A stretch of 64,000 nt of DNA from Combretum micranthum (GCA_024138025.1 JAMXBD010000369.1:124001-188000), one strand, 5' to 3'. Positions 11,901 through 25,190 are shown, counted from the first letter of the stretch. Program-made: numbers and translations. The notes: a model not told the origin generated them from the sequence alone.

Positions 11901-13407
11901 TCCTATTTATCATTATTAATTACATGTTATTTCTAACTCATAAGGGTATTTATTGTGCATCTAATGTGTTTGTGTCTTATACTATAACTTTCAATAAGAA
12001 CATATGTAACTAAATAACTACAATGAGACCGTAGTCATCAGGGTCAGTTCTTCCCATATGTTTCCTCTATCTTCCTCCTCCATCTCTACATCATCAATTG
12101 GATTTCTATATATAGCAAAGACTCTAGCTGTTGTGGTAGCTTTGCTGGTGTTGGTATTTCCATTTTTCAAGCCTGTCACTCCAATCGCTCTTTTGGACTA
12201 TGGAGGACCAGCTATAGTGTTAACTCTCCATGGCAGTTGGTTGATATATGATCGACTTTGTTACAGAAAAAACAAGTTGCATCTTTCTTTTTGGATAGAT
12301 CGTTTCCATGTGTCCACTTTCTCCATAGTAGTAACACTTGCGTTATAATTGTGTGCATTCCCTTGGATAATGAGAGCCCCTCCGCTTCCAACATGTAACA
12401 TTATTCTTCCCAACCATTCCTCCTCTGTTCATACTAGGGGTTGAACTTAATCTTCTTAGGCATAGGATTTTCCATAGAACTTTCATATGTCCTCTTCCTA
12501 AAGGTCTATCTTCTTTTCTAAGAACTTTCCACATCATATTTCTTTGCTCTTTCAATGATCCGAGCTTTTTCTGCCACAGCTGCAAAATCAGCCATCTCAA
12601 ACTCAGTAAGTCTCCTTTGGAAATTAGGTTCTAATCTAGCCATAAAAGTCTATCTCTTTAGTCCATCGCTGTCTCAATAAGCATCTGGAGCAAACTATAA
12701 CAACTGATTGAACTCATGTTCATATTCATCAATTTTCTTACTGCCTTATGTCAGATTCATCAAGTTAGTTCTATATTTTTCTTTTAAGGTGCCCAAGAAG
12801 TACTCCTTCAGAAATTCTTGCTTAAAAACTTCCCAAGTTATTGGTTGTGGCAAACTTCTTTGCTTGGAATTCCACCAGATCCTTGCTCTCAACCTTAGCA
12901 AAAAAGATCCAAATGGCACCTTCAGAGCTTCTAGTACCTAGAATACATCAAGAGATCACCTAATTTAGGCCAACCGGTCCTCAGCTTATTCTGGCTTACC
13001 CGGTATTCCTTCAAAATACCTGTTACATTTATAAATTCAGGTAACAAGTTCCTTTGAGTATGTAATGGTGGTGTTAGTGGTAGTTCATGTTCACATCGAG
13101 GCGATCCATGCACCTTAGCAAAAGATTCAATCTGATCATTATGATCTATTGATCCATTTGCTTGAAATTGGATTGGTGCATCATGTCTTGCATTCCTCCT
13201 GGTAGGTGCTGGTGGCCTTGTTGATGCCTCAGCTAGTGGAATTGCATGTGGTGCTTGCACATTTTGCAAGGCTTACAGCATTAATGCATTTTGCTACTGA
13301 AGTGTTTGCAAAATGTCCTCTAACTGGGTCTGGGATGGTGCAGGCACATTTTCAAGTAGATTTTCATATATCCTTGCATTCCTACTCCCACCTCTTCCAC
13401 TTGGCAT
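11901..13407 (-). pseudogene. Ty3/gypsy gag remnant with two degraded zinc knuckles
   Basis: The likely original start is the ATG at 13407 (Met-Pro-Ser-Gly-Arg-Gly-Gly), and the frame soon meets stops (near 13296 and 13275). A later part (about 12590-12960) reads as the capsid block with Tyr-Glu-His-Glu-Phe-Asn-Gln-Leu and Phe-Gln-Arg-Arg-Leu motifs. Two CCHC knuckles follow. The first (about 12350-12385) has Arg in place of its second Cys, while the second (about 12224-12275) keeps C-x2-C-x4-H-x4-C. Gag normally forms the particle and binds element RNA. Confidence 0.82.
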
Positions 13408-13419
13408 TCTATTAGCATC

Positions 13420-14660
13420 AATATAATAATTAAGTTAAATCATATTCATCATCATTTCATTTTTACTTAAAGTAAATATAAGCATTCATATATATATTCT
13501 CATATATTTATACATCCAAAACATACATAAGTTCCATGGTTAGTGCTATGTGTACATAACAAAATTGGCACTAACTCTACTCCTATCATCTACTACTAAT
13601 ATCATCTAAAGTAGCATATCACAGTCCATAATATACATATCATCATGAGTCTATCAAAGTAACACATCAAAACATAGATCATCATCATGCATCTAAGGGC
13701 TAGGGTATAGGTGTCCTTGCCCTTTTCCTTAGGGCTTAACTGGGGATATATCTCCACATCACTGGAGTTGCTATCACTCAAATCATGCACCATGGTATGC
13801 TGTCCAGGTGGAACTAAACTAAGATCTGTATCATAAATGTGTACTCCTTGTGTCTATCTTCCTATGCTAAAACTGCATCCTCATCACTAATCCAACCTCC
13901 ATGTGGTATTCCTTTCCAAACACCAAACTGATCTCTTGTAACATCCTGGGTAGAGTCCATTGGATCTACTACTTGTGATGTAGTCACAGTACTTTGGTCT
14001 CTCATCTTCTTAATCTTCTCTACTATATCCTCTAAACCAATATTAGCAATAGATCTCTTAACTATTTTTCTTCCCTGCTCTCTAAGTGGCAAAACTATAT
14101 CCTATGTAAATTTGTGCGAAAATGTACCATGTAAGCTGGTTGCACTCATAGCATCTGACTCTACCTCGGGTATGATGGTAAGTCAAGCCATCAACATATC
14201 TCTAGGAAAATTGCTCTTACTAATAGAGCTCGTTATCCACTCATCATTGTATAAATCAGTCTCCCACACACCAATATGATTTCCTTTAATGTCATGTGCA
14301 TAAATTCTTTCTTGGCCAATATCTTCCCAGCTTCTAAAGTCTAGAGGAGCAAGTCTCCTTGACTTTGCTGATACTATGAATGCTACATTGTTAATTTCTA
14401 TTCCTCCTCCATTTCTTGCCAAACCTTTCAAACCGGTATATTAATCTAATTGCTATTCCAGGACTCGGGTGTGTTCTTTCCATTAGAAACAGCCATTCTT
14501 TAAAAAGTGTACTCAACTCTTGCTTCCATTTGCTGAGAATTTCTTCTAAAGTTTTTTTAATGCTTGATAATGATAGATCCTCTATTAACACTCTCAATCT
14601 CCTTCAATACTCTATCAGGGTTTTTGAAACCCACATGCTAAATAAATCCTCTTGATATTA
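13420..14660 (-). other. Leader region upstream of gag with unassigned reading-frame pieces
   Basis: Between the PBS and gag are three protein-like pieces in the minus sense: 14391-14597, 14183-14431 and 13862-14092. The middle and last pieces share a Gly-Val-Trp ... Trp-Ile pattern (His-Ile-Gly-Val-Trp and Gln-Phe-Gly-Val-Trp). They do not match any gag, pol or envelope-like family that I recognise. They may be remnants of an extra ORF, a captured host fragment, or chance. Confidence 0.35.
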
Positions 14661-14864
14661 CATATAGTAAGATTAGTTTGCACACAACAAAATTTGCATG
14701 ACTAATAATAATCACAGATTTCATTCTATTTATGCATCTAAGACTACTCATAACTACCCAACTAATACTAAAGGGTTCTAATTGGATCTATACTCATACT
14801 ATCACCACTACTTTTACCAATTTATTATCTTACACATATTTATATTTCTTATATCAGCAACTAA

Positions 14865-14876
14865 GCTCTAATACCA
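14865..14876 (-). other. Primer-binding site of the chromovirus
   Basis: The element strand reads TGGTATTAGAGC, one base away from TGGTATCAGAGC, the standard complement of the plant initiator-Met tRNA 3' end. It lies about 10 bases inside the 5' LTR edge, slightly further than usual. This may mean the LTR end has been altered. Confidence 0.85.
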
Positions 14877-16674
14877 ACTCAAAACTATTATGGCCCGAGG
14901 GTACCCAAGTAGTAGTACACAAGCCACACTTGTACACTATTACTAGCTAACCATTAGAGTGACAAGTTTTCAAATAATAGGATTTTTTAGTTGTATCGAT
15001 GAGAAATGATGAATACATATGAGCTATAAATTAGTAAATATCTGCCATCACAAGTAGTGAATATCATAATATTATTATAGACCATAATTCTATTCTATAA
15101 GTCTCCAAATACATAAACTGATAGTACAAGTACTAACTAACTTATAACTAGAAATAAAGATAAATAACATAACCCAAAGATCCCATATTTTTCTAGCTTT
15201 TAAGTTCTTATCGAAGCTATTCTCCTAGAAGATATAAGCCATGGTCATAGCATTAACTTGAAAGGTCTTTAAGAGTATGAGCGAAACCACGAGCTCAGTG
15301 AATAACCAGTCATATTACACACTAAGCAAGTTTATTAACAAATCATATGCGATACAACAATCAAGCATATATACGGATACAAGCTTGGATGATCTAGAAT
15401 CCAAATAGGAAAAAGATTTGCACCCTCTTTTTAGGATTAAAGAATAATTACTTAATGACTCACTTGCCCAGAGAGACTAAGTACACAGGTAAATCAATAA
15501 TTTCTTGTTTTAAGATTATCACTTTAATTTTAGGATATTTTAACTGACCATTTCGTGCATCGTACCTTAGAAACTCCCTAAGTATTAATCATTTCAAAGC
15601 AATACTACGGACGGCATTCTTCGTTGCCACTTAGTTCCTGTAGAACCGACGGAATAAAGAAAACCTTGAAAGAATTAATACTTTAGAAAAACAAAGCATT
15701 AACAGAGAACCGAAATATTAATACATAACAGGCTGTCACCTTTTTTAAATATGCAATAATGCAGTTCATGGAATGCATGACTGTTTTAATTATAAAGCCA
15801 GTAATTTATAGTCAAGCTTGTGGTGATTATACAATTCACACACAACATATATCATGCTTTTCTCAAGTCATCATCCAATCTGTATTATCACTTTTATTAT
15901 TCTGGTTTGGTAACCAAACAAACAACTCACAACACATATTCAATGGATTTCCACAACAACCATATTATTATCTTTATATTACATATGCCATTGGTTACAA
16001 ACACAAACGATGTAATAGATCTAAGTTACTCAACTGCTCATAATGGCTCTTCGTAATAGTCTGCTGGGAAATCCTCGACAGTATCAAGATCACCTATTGA
16101 GATGAATAAAAATATTTATCAATACGACATAGATTACATATCTAAACTCCTATGAGTACCTAAGTGTCCTATATTGGTATTGGAAGTAATTTCTATTACT
16201 TATATTGGTCTTTTTAGGGTAAGGATACTATGATAACAGATTTTATTATTTTTTATCTTTATTTTGATTTTGCTTGTCTTGATATTAAGAATATTTCATT
16301 TTTATTGAGTAGTTATAGAGTTTATATTCAGTAGATCAATGTTTTATTATTACTATTATTATTACTTTTATATCGTTCCTTAGTTAACCTATTATGATAA
16401 CTAATATTTATTTTTTATCATCTAGTTTTATCATGTTTTCTTAATCTTCGTTCATGTTATTATCTGTTATTTATGGCATCACATTATCTTTAATTCTAAC
16501 TTATTTGCTTTTCCATTCTTGTATATATATACCTATTGTAATTTTAATCTTTTATTATACACAAGTATTTTATTTGTAATAGCTTCTAAAGTTTATATGT
16601 TAATCAAGTATTATAAATATTAATATTTATTATTATTTATTTATCATATTTAATGTTATGTCTCTTGTTCTTTC

Positions 16675-16708
16675 TATATATATATATATATATATTTTTT
16701 TTTTTTTC
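16675..16708. repeat. (TA)n and poly-T tract in the 5' LTR
   Basis: A TA run is followed by a T run, inside the LTR. The matching place in the other LTR has only a short ATATATATA. Confidence 0.85.
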
Positions 16709-16734
16709 GGATGAAACAGACTTCCAGGGAAAAT

Positions 16735-17035
16735 TTGCACATATGCCGGCATCTTACACCATTGGCATTGAACTCAAGGATTCTGGTGTTCGTATATTTT
16801 ACATGAATCTTTGTATCAATGCACATCGCTCAAAGCCACTAGCTTTACAACGTATGCCGACACTAACACTAAAGGCGTAGAGTTCTAGTTTGCCGACGTT
16901 CGTTCATTTTACATACAAAAATTTTACATAGCTTCTGTTTCCAGTGTATGCCATCTCAACACCGTTGGCTTATCCTTTTATGCCGCCAGTGTTAAGCACT
17001 TACACTACCGGTGTAGGGCCGGTGCTGATACTATT
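16735..17035. repeat. GC-rich subterminal-repeat-like words, second LTR copy
   Basis: Partner of the block at 7225-7500 (for example ATGCCGCCAGTGTTAAG at about 16979), with more CpG-decay-type changes (CGG to TGG or CAT). Confidence 0.45.
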
Positions 17036-17554
17036 CATCTTCTTCTTCGTTTCTCTCCATTCGTAACTTATTTTTCTTAAATTATATGTATATTATACTT
17101 ATATTTAAGCTACTTCTAAGTGTTTTTACATGCTCTACAAGTATTTTCCGTGACATATCTTTCCAAATGACACTTTATAATCATCATACTACATAGTTTC
17201 TATCTACTACATGCATCATAACACATATATAGAGTGTTAAGGTGGATATTACTTTGTTGGAGCTGGTGTGGTGTTGCTAAACCCTCTCCCAAGGCTTGAT
17301 ATGACTCTAGTGTTAACAATAATATTGTTTAAGCTAATGTTTTAACACATAACTAACTTTAAAACGAATTTAACTTACCTTGGTTGTTCCTTCCCTAAGC
17401 TTAGAGCTTGTTAATGGAACTTGTTTATGAAGTTATCTTTGGGTATGTTTTGGTGGTTCAATGGGGACGAATTTGGCTGTTGTTTGGGTGGTTTGTTGGC
17501 TGATGTTTTGGTGTAAATTAAGGGTTTTTGTTTGTTGTTCATTAAGAAGAAGTG

Positions 17555-17570
17555 TTTATATATATATTGA
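17555..17570 (-). promoter_or_regulatory. TATA-like box in the chromovirus 5' LTR
   Basis: The element strand reads TCAATATATATATAAA, a good plant TATA context, about 920 bp from the LTR start. It lies within the segment missing from the 3' LTR. Promoter use is inferred from position and composition only. Confidence 0.4.
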
Positions 17571-18493
17571 GGAAGAAGGAAGTAGCAACGAGCACAATTT
17601 TGGCCAAGGATCTCCACCGAATTGCAACTTGTATTTGCATATCTTCGTTGCATTAAATGAACCTATCTATTTGGCTAATTTTAGTTGGTTTCCTTCTTAT
17701 TTTTCTTTGACTTTGTTTGTTCTTCTTGACTCTTTTTCTTCAAGAGCTCGGCTGGCTAGTTTCAAGAAGATCCCAACCATGTAATTTGTGGATATTGCAC
17801 CGTATATGTACATTATTTATTATAATATTATTTAATTAATTATTCAACTTAGTTTTAAGGTACTTGATTAAGTTAAACAGGTATAAATATGTCAATTATT
17901 TAGGGTTCTATCAACAAAAAATTATTTAAAGTCTCTATAAAATCTCTAGATTATCTTTGAGTTCAAATTTGAGTTTAAAATTTACACGATTAATTATTTT
18001 TAGGATTTCATCTCACCCGTTAGGGTTTTCTAAGCTTAATAGGTCAATTTTTGTTTCAATCTCTAATAGCTTTAGAATTACCTAACTAGAACAATAGTGT
18101 GATCCAAATATTTATTTGGAGTCTATGTTATGAGTAATGGATTTGTTTTTGTTTTTGTTTTTTTTTTTATTATGTATTTATAACTCTAATGGTTCATCCT
18201 TAAATTATTATTTCCTAACTATAAACTTTATTGATCATTTACTTTCTATTGTATTTGAATTCCTATCTTAATCATTTCCAGATTTTGAGTTTTTGATACC
18301 AATTGTGAAATCTTGTCTTTGGTATCTATTACTATTTAGGATACTTAGTTTTAGGGTTTGAAGTTATATATAGGTTCATTATTACTTGTGGTTTTAATCT
18401 AAGATCTTTGTTGAGTCCTATACTAACCTTTTTATTTTCTATATTTGTATTTCTATTTATTTATACTTGTATGAAAAATTCTCATGGTTTGCA

Positions 18494-20144
18494 TCTCTTA
18501 TCAAGACTATTCTCTTCTCAAGCACTACTCTATAATATCCTTAAACACCTTTAGGTCACCTTACAAAAGCTAGATCCACTTCCATTAATTAGTTGGAATT
18601 CCTTTTATGGGAGGGATATGGTGAGTTAGATTTAATGCAAGCTTTAGCAGTTACAAATAATAAATTGGAACTTTCTCTTATTGTTGAATGCTCTCTAAAA
18701 TATAAAACTTAAAAAAGAAGAGGGTTATTGATAATGAGGTGAAGGCAAAGAACACCAAATTAACAAAGTGCAATCTAAAGTTGAACACATAATCTACTTC
18801 GGATTGTTACCAGCAGCTGCAAAGTAAAGGATTGTGGAAAGGAAAGAAATCTACAAAAAAGCTAGAATAGAATTTGTTACTTAGCAAATCTATAATTAAT
18901 ATGGAAGTAATTGAACTCAATGATGGGAACTTTTAAAGTAATAGTGGCTCAACTTCAACAATCATAAGGGAGCTATGAGCATAATAAGCTAGAATTGTCT
19001 AGGATTTGGTCATTCCTAATCAAAATCTAGAAGGACTAATCAATAAACTCAATTCAATCTTAAATTGTGTGATGAGAATCTTACCAATTAAAGTAAGAAG
19101 GTAGTTCGCTACTGTCGAGCCCAAATTTTGCTCCTTTCACCTAAAGGTCCCGATCCATATCAAACCCGACCCATTTGATATAGAACACTCGATAAGAAAC
19201 CAGTAGGATTTTGTAAAAAGCCTAATTTCTAAAAATTGGTTTGATTTTGAGCCGCCATCAGCTAAAGCTAGAAAAAGAGTGAACTATAAACCAAATGGGT
19301 GGTTTGGTTTTTGGTTCGACTACTAGTCTACATGAAAAACAAGAAATCGATGGATCCAATGGCTGTTATTTTAAAACCTAAAATGGTTATCTAGGCTTTT
19401 ATGGGCTTTAAAAATTTTGAAGATATGGGCCAAATAGAAAGGAATTTTTTATTTTTCAATTTTCAATCTTTTTTTATTTTTAGTCTTCTTGAAAAAGAGG
19501 TTTATATATATTTACAAAAAAAAAATATTTTTTCATTTATGACAAATACTTAAAAGTTTTTTATCGTCGTGACCGCCCCGCAGGTGCCTACGTATCCGTT
19601 AGCCGGAATCAGGTCTCCGTAGTTCGTTTTAACTTTTTGTTCTTTTTAATTTTGAAAATTGGTCAAGTTTAAGTTATTAATCAATTTTTATATTTCCTAG
19701 AAAAAAAAAAACTAAACATCTAATTTTGATTTTCATTATTTTTGAAAGATTCCTAAAAGGTATACTATTTTTGGAAAACCTCATTTATTTTGTTTTTGAT
19801 ATTTTATAAAATAACTAGGTGATATTATATACAGAAGTCAATAAAAAACATTTTTTATTATATATATCCCATATATGAGAAAAAGGCAAAAAGAGATAAT
19901 ATATATTTTATTTTTATGAGATTTCTATTTTTTAGGTTTTTGATAAAAAAAGATAGTATTCACAAGGATATAAAAAAAATGATCCCAAACTATATCTATA
20001 TATCTTTTTGTTAATTTTTGTGATTTAACTTTGAAACTTATTATTAATCATACTAAAATTTATCCCAAAAATTTATTTACTAGATTAATTTAGCATATCT
20101 AAATATTATACTAATATCATCAGTAGGACTATAGCATGCATGCC
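18494..20144. other. Intergenic, probably old retroelement debris
   Basis: No coding similarity found. A short GC-rich patch at about 19563-19625 (GACCGCCCCGCAGGTGCCTA, then CGTATCCG and GGAATCAGGTC) resembles a word common near plant gypsy LTR ends, but I found no second copy here. The remainder is AT-rich. Confidence 0.4.
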
Positions 20145-20830
20145 TGTAAATCCCTTAATTTTAGGGTAAAATTGGAGTAAATCCTAACTCTAATTAAACT
20201 GGAACTTCAAAGTCAATAAGGATCAAGGCATACTAGTAGTTTTAACTTCGACAATTCCGTGCTCAAAACCTGAGAATAATATAAATAAGTTTCTAGTGGA
20301 TCATAGTTCAGAATAATATGAGATGGCTTAAAAAGATCAGATTTATCAAAATTTGATTCGTTTTAAATCCAAAAGGGATCGGTTTCCGAAAGACGTGCCT
20401 TGGTGCCCAAAATAGTAAAAATATTCCGATAACACCAAGAGACTCGTAATAATATGATGATTCCAAAAATATCAATTTCGTAATTTTTTGGTAACAAAAA
20501 ATCATATATAACATATTTACGTGTATTTTCTTTACTACCAATAGTTGAATTATCTAATCTACTATTCATTATACAATTTCTACTTTTTATTAGCATTCAC
20601 TTATCTCAACTTTTCGTTACAACCTACACACCTATTCTTATAACTTTTCATTTCCAATACAACTTTTTACATAACTTCTCTTACACTTTAATTTCTTTTC
20701 ATTACAAAAATATAAATTCAATCAACTTTCTCTCTCCCCCTCCTACAATGTGCGTAGGCCCTCTCCCTCTCTTCTCTAATATTTTTCTTTTTCAATTTAT
20801 TTTATTACAATAATTTCACTTCATATCTAT

Positions 20831-20840
20831 CTATAAATAC
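20831..20840 (+). promoter_or_regulatory. LTR TATA box
   Basis: CTATAAATAC lies 686 bp after the LTR start and is followed by pyrimidine-rich sequence. The position matches those in the two related LTRs (about 23167 and 32911). Confidence 0.6.
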
Positions 20841-23165
20841 CTTATTTTCCTCTATTTCTTTTACACGTCTTATTTTTCCTATCAAAACTCTACCAAATTC
20901 TCTCCTCAAATCCTCTTTCCAAAATTCTCTTCCCAACTCTCTCTTCTCTTCATAAAACCATCCTCCACATACCACTAAAATTACTTCATTTCTTCTCCAA
21001 CTTACATATAACCTTAGGTAAAAGTTCTTATATACTTATCTTCATGTCATGTAACTTAACATGACCATAGTGTGTGTTTCCTAAACCAATAAGGTTGTGG
21101 AAGCAACAATGTATACATGTTTTGTTATTGTTCATGCCTAAACTCCCATCATATTATTATTATTATATTGTTATTATTATGTTGTTATATTATTATTGCT
21201 CTAATATAACTTTATATATATTATGTATAAGTATATCTATATTTCTAGAGCCTAAATACTCACTAACCTAACATCTTATTACTATTTCTCTTATTATTAC
21301 TCTTAATATTATGCTTCTTCTTTTCTTTCCTTTTCTTTTATGGGACTTGTCCATAATCTAAGTCCGGGGAGCCTTGACACCAATTTAAGACTCCCATGAT
21401 GTTCTTGATTTATTCTTTTCTTTTTTGGAACTAGTCTATTCTTAGTTCTGGGAAGCCTTGATGAAGCTAAGGCTCCCAATACTTGATATTACATATATAT
21501 GCTTATTTGCTTCTTATATCTCTATCTTTCTTTACATGAATTATTCTCATCCTTCATATAGCTACTTAATCATATTAAGGCATGATCATAATAATGTTGT
21601 CACAATAAAGATTTCTTCAAATGATAAAAGGAACTTTTTTCTTTTATAAATAGGACTAAATACTCCATAAAAATGATTTTAGCACTTAAAAGAAAATTTC
21701 CATTTAAACTAAAGATTATAACCAACCACATCTTTTACAAAACTTAAATAGGTTCATCACAAACTTTGAAAATCGCTTATTAGGTGAGCTTCCACAATAC
21801 TTAATTTTTAGTCAAAATGAAATTTTTGCAAAGTTATAATGTTGATAATTCTTTGTTATAAATGCTTTTCTTATAAACTTATCAAAAAGGGTTATATCAC
21901 TACTTAATAAATATTAAGAATGAAATAAGTTTTTTAAATCAAGGTGAAATCCACTCACTATTTTAGAAACCAACTTAGAGAAATAAAATTTGCCAACAAG
22001 CTAAGAAAGTAAAGTTTTAAAATGGTAAACTTATTTTCTAAGAAATAAAAGAACAAAAATATAATTAGAGAACCTTATTTTTCAATCACTAAAAATAAAA
22101 TTGGTAGATAACTTAAAGGATCAAATTTTTGGAATTTAATTTATCTTTAAAGAGTAAGAAAATAAAATAAAAGGAAAACACTTATTTATAATAACCCAAA
22201 AAATTTGTAATTTCCTTCAAACACTTGAAGAGAAAATAAAGTCCAATTTTTCAAGCCCATAAGACAAGTCGTTTTATAAAGAATAATTGTTGAGACAACA
22301 CCAATAGAATCATGCATAAAATATGAGTTTATTTATGTATCAAAAGGATTTTTCTAACTCTATACGTATCTATATATTTATTTAAAAATTTTTTGCTAAA
22401 GAAAAATTTGGAAAATCATATTTTTTAAGGGCTTGGAATTTCATAACTATTCTGTACCGTGATATTTTGGAACCTGTAAACCCCGGTATTCTCAGTAGTT
22501 AAGTAAACCCCAGGAGTTGAAAAGCGAAACCCTAATCCAGCCTAGTTTAAGTCTAGTGAGAGAAGCTTAGGAACCCTAAATCCAGCTTTCCTTCGGTTTC
22601 ATAATAAAAGAAGTTTTATAAAGTAAATGAATGTGAAGTATTGTTTTAAAGTGTATTTTAAACCTTAGAAAGTTTTAAATTCGGGAGTTTTTCAATTCCG
22701 GGCCTTCCCGAGCTCAATTACGGAAAAACATGCCCCGGGACCACAAGCTCAGAAAAATATTCTGGAATATTCATTAGAACCGAAATTTTATAAGGATTTC
22801 AAAAATATCAATTTTATAATTTTTCGGGCTATAAAAATTACAGTTATAGCCTTTTCCCATATTTTCGTTACAACCGGTAAAGTAGATGTCTTGCCTACTA
22901 TTCACAAGTACAACCTACATTACACGCTATCCATACCCTATTCTTACATCCTTACAACTACTCATTATAATTTTCTTTTCCAAGAAATTTTGTTTCCTAA
23001 TTAATTAATACAATTATTACATTTTATTACATAAAATACAAATTTTAACAAATTTCAAATTCTCTCTCTCACACTCCCCCCTTGGCTGGCGCCCCCCTCC
23101 CCAATTTCCCTTCCTTTTTGTTTTATTTTTGCTATTTTTTAATCAACAAAAACCCTAATCTATTC

Positions 23166-23175
23166 ATTATATAAG
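23166..23175 (+). promoter_or_regulatory. LTR TATA box (nested copy)
   Basis: ATTATATAAG lies about 692 bp from the LTR start, the same spacing as in the other two solo LTRs. A TC-rich tract and a (CA)n-like stretch follow. Confidence 0.55.
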
Positions 23176-25190
23176 CTCATTTTTCTCTCTCTCTCCTCAT
23201 TTTCACTCTTTCAAAAATTTCTCAAAGGTTAAACTCTCTCCCTCTTCTCCCTACATTGCCCTGACACACACCCTCACACACACACTCACAAATTTATTTT
23301 CTCTTCTTTTTATCTCTAAATCTCCATTAAAGTGATGATTCTAAGCTTTGTTCTTCCTAAATCTTGTAATGGCAAAGCTATTCTTGTGAGTTTTCCACAT
23401 TTAATCCCAATGATCATATGCTTGGGACATGAAAACACTTATACAAGAATATCAAGCCATCACAAGAAGTAGATCTAGTGTTTAAAAGAGTTTTTGTTGA
23501 GATAATGTTATGTTCATGCATGTAAAGTAGGGATCTTGCATGGAAAGCTTATGTTCATGCCATGAAACTCATGATTCATGCACCATATGTGGTAGATCTA
23601 AGTGTTAGACACTCATACATTGATTGACATTTATGTTCATGAGGTTGTTTTGAGCTTACATGCATTTATGATCATAAAAGCTTAGTCTTGCATGTATATA
23701 GATGTGTTAGATGGTAGATCTTTATGTATAGGAGGCAAGAAACTTGAAAAAGAAAAGATTTTGGTTAGAAATGTCTTATGGAAATTCGGATGATTTTGGA
23801 ACCCTATTTTAAAAACCACCAAAACCACTTTAAAACTCATATTTTTCATGAAAAATGGAAGGTATATGTAATAGGTATCCTTAAGGAATGATTTTTATAA
23901 GTTTAAATGAGTTTAAGCATGAGTAATATGTAAAACAAGTAGTGACGTTAGAATGAAAAATTTTGAGATAGTGATTAAATTGCTAAATTCGTATTTTGGA
24001 GTAATGCCTACATAAACACTTAGTGTCAAAGCTCAAATTGCATGTTTTATGAGTTAAATGAAGTCTTTAGACAATAGATATAATAAAGATTCAATTTTTG
24101 ATGCATTAAACAAGTTTTTTCATAGGAAAAATGCAAGAAAAGAAAATTTCCAAAATTCGGATTTTTGTGAAAAGCTTGTTTAAAAACATATTTACCAAGT
24201 GGAAAATGTGGATTTTTATGCATAAATGAAGGTCATGGGTAGTATAGATGTTAAGGACTCATTTTTATTTAGATAACAAGTAAATTCCAAGAATAAAATC
24301 CTAAAAACCCTAAGAAATGCAAAGTAGGAAAGAATAGATTTTTAGAAGTGACCATCATGGAGTTTTATGATAATTAGGAGTTCATGAGAGTTCATCATCA
24401 AAAATCATCAATACCATGCATATATTGAACTCATTACATGACATTCATACTAGGAATTCATTCATATACCATCTATACATGAATCATCAACTAGAAACAT
24501 TTTTACCAATTGCGAAACAATTTTTCGGAAAGAGGAAAGTTACAGAACAGATCTGATCCCACTGTTCCGTGACCTTAATGTTTTCAAAACTTGAAAATAA
24601 TATTAGAAATAGATATATCTTTCAAAGTAGATAGAAATCGATATAAAATTTACGAAATTCCAAGTTAAAATGACCAAGTTATGGCTGTTTTAAGTTGGAA
24701 CTTCCGCAAATAGCAAGAATTCCGATTTTGTGTAGTTTAGATGCATAGCTTGAATTAGTTTAGTGATGAGATTCTTATTAGGTTGTTCTTATTTGTTAGG
24801 TGATCCCGAGCAAGACGATACCCTATCACCCGACTACTACTATTAAGAGACCGGCATACCATAGCCGAGTGAGTATTACTTCTGCTCTCAATTATTGCTT
24901 GTAATTGTATTGATAGTGGCATTAGATGTTTAAGCAAAGATTAAAAAAAAAAAAACCGATTATGCATGATCGGGTTTATGGGAATTATATACTTGTCTGC
25001 TATTGATATGTGAAGTTGAACTTAAGGAATATCGAAACCGAGTATTAAGCTGCTGCTTGTTTAGCTAGAATTTATATTGATTGTCTGCGAATAATTGTTG
25101 GTCACCTAAAAGAATTGGATTAATCTATATTGGACCTCAATTATAATTGGACTCATTCATATCACAACGGGGATGGAGCATTAGCATTTG

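Larger units (their letters stand above)
5378..18493 (-). mobile_element. Ty3/gypsy chromovirus (Tekay/Del type), complete but dead, about 13.1 kb
   Basis: Two long direct repeats (5378-8537 and about 14887-18493) bracket minus-strand remnants in the order gag, protease, RT, RNase H, integrase, chromodomain. That order defines Ty3/gypsy, and the C-terminal chromodomain plus the style of the RT and integrase motifs point to the Tekay/Del branch. A PBS like the initiator-Met tRNA type lies inside the right LTR, and a purine tract abuts the left LTR. Every domain carries stops or frameshifts and several catalytic residues are lost, so it cannot move by itself. I could not confirm a 5-bp TSD: TCATA lies left of 5378 and TCTCT right of 18493. 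Confidence 0.93.
14887..18493 (-). repeat. 5' LTR of the chromovirus
   Basis: This is the 3.6-kb partner of 5378-8537. On the element strand it begins TGCAAACC (18493). The inner end near 14887 has lost the clean GTGACA terminus and reads CCCTCGGGCCATAATA, so the boundary is approximate. It keeps about 386 bp (17309-17694) that the other LTR lacks, including a TATA-like box. Confidence 0.88.

Noticed and set aside
17461..17784. 107-codon plus-strand open frame in the chromovirus LTR
   Set aside because: It is antisense to the element, lies mostly in the length-variable LTR segment and has no domain.
5373..18498. Target-site duplication for the chromovirus
   Set aside because: Flanks TCATA and TCTCT do not match well enough; boundary decay or rearrangement is possible.
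19563..19625. LTR end of a further gypsy element
   Set aside because: Only one short GC-rich word resembling LTR-end motifs; no pair or boundary could be found.
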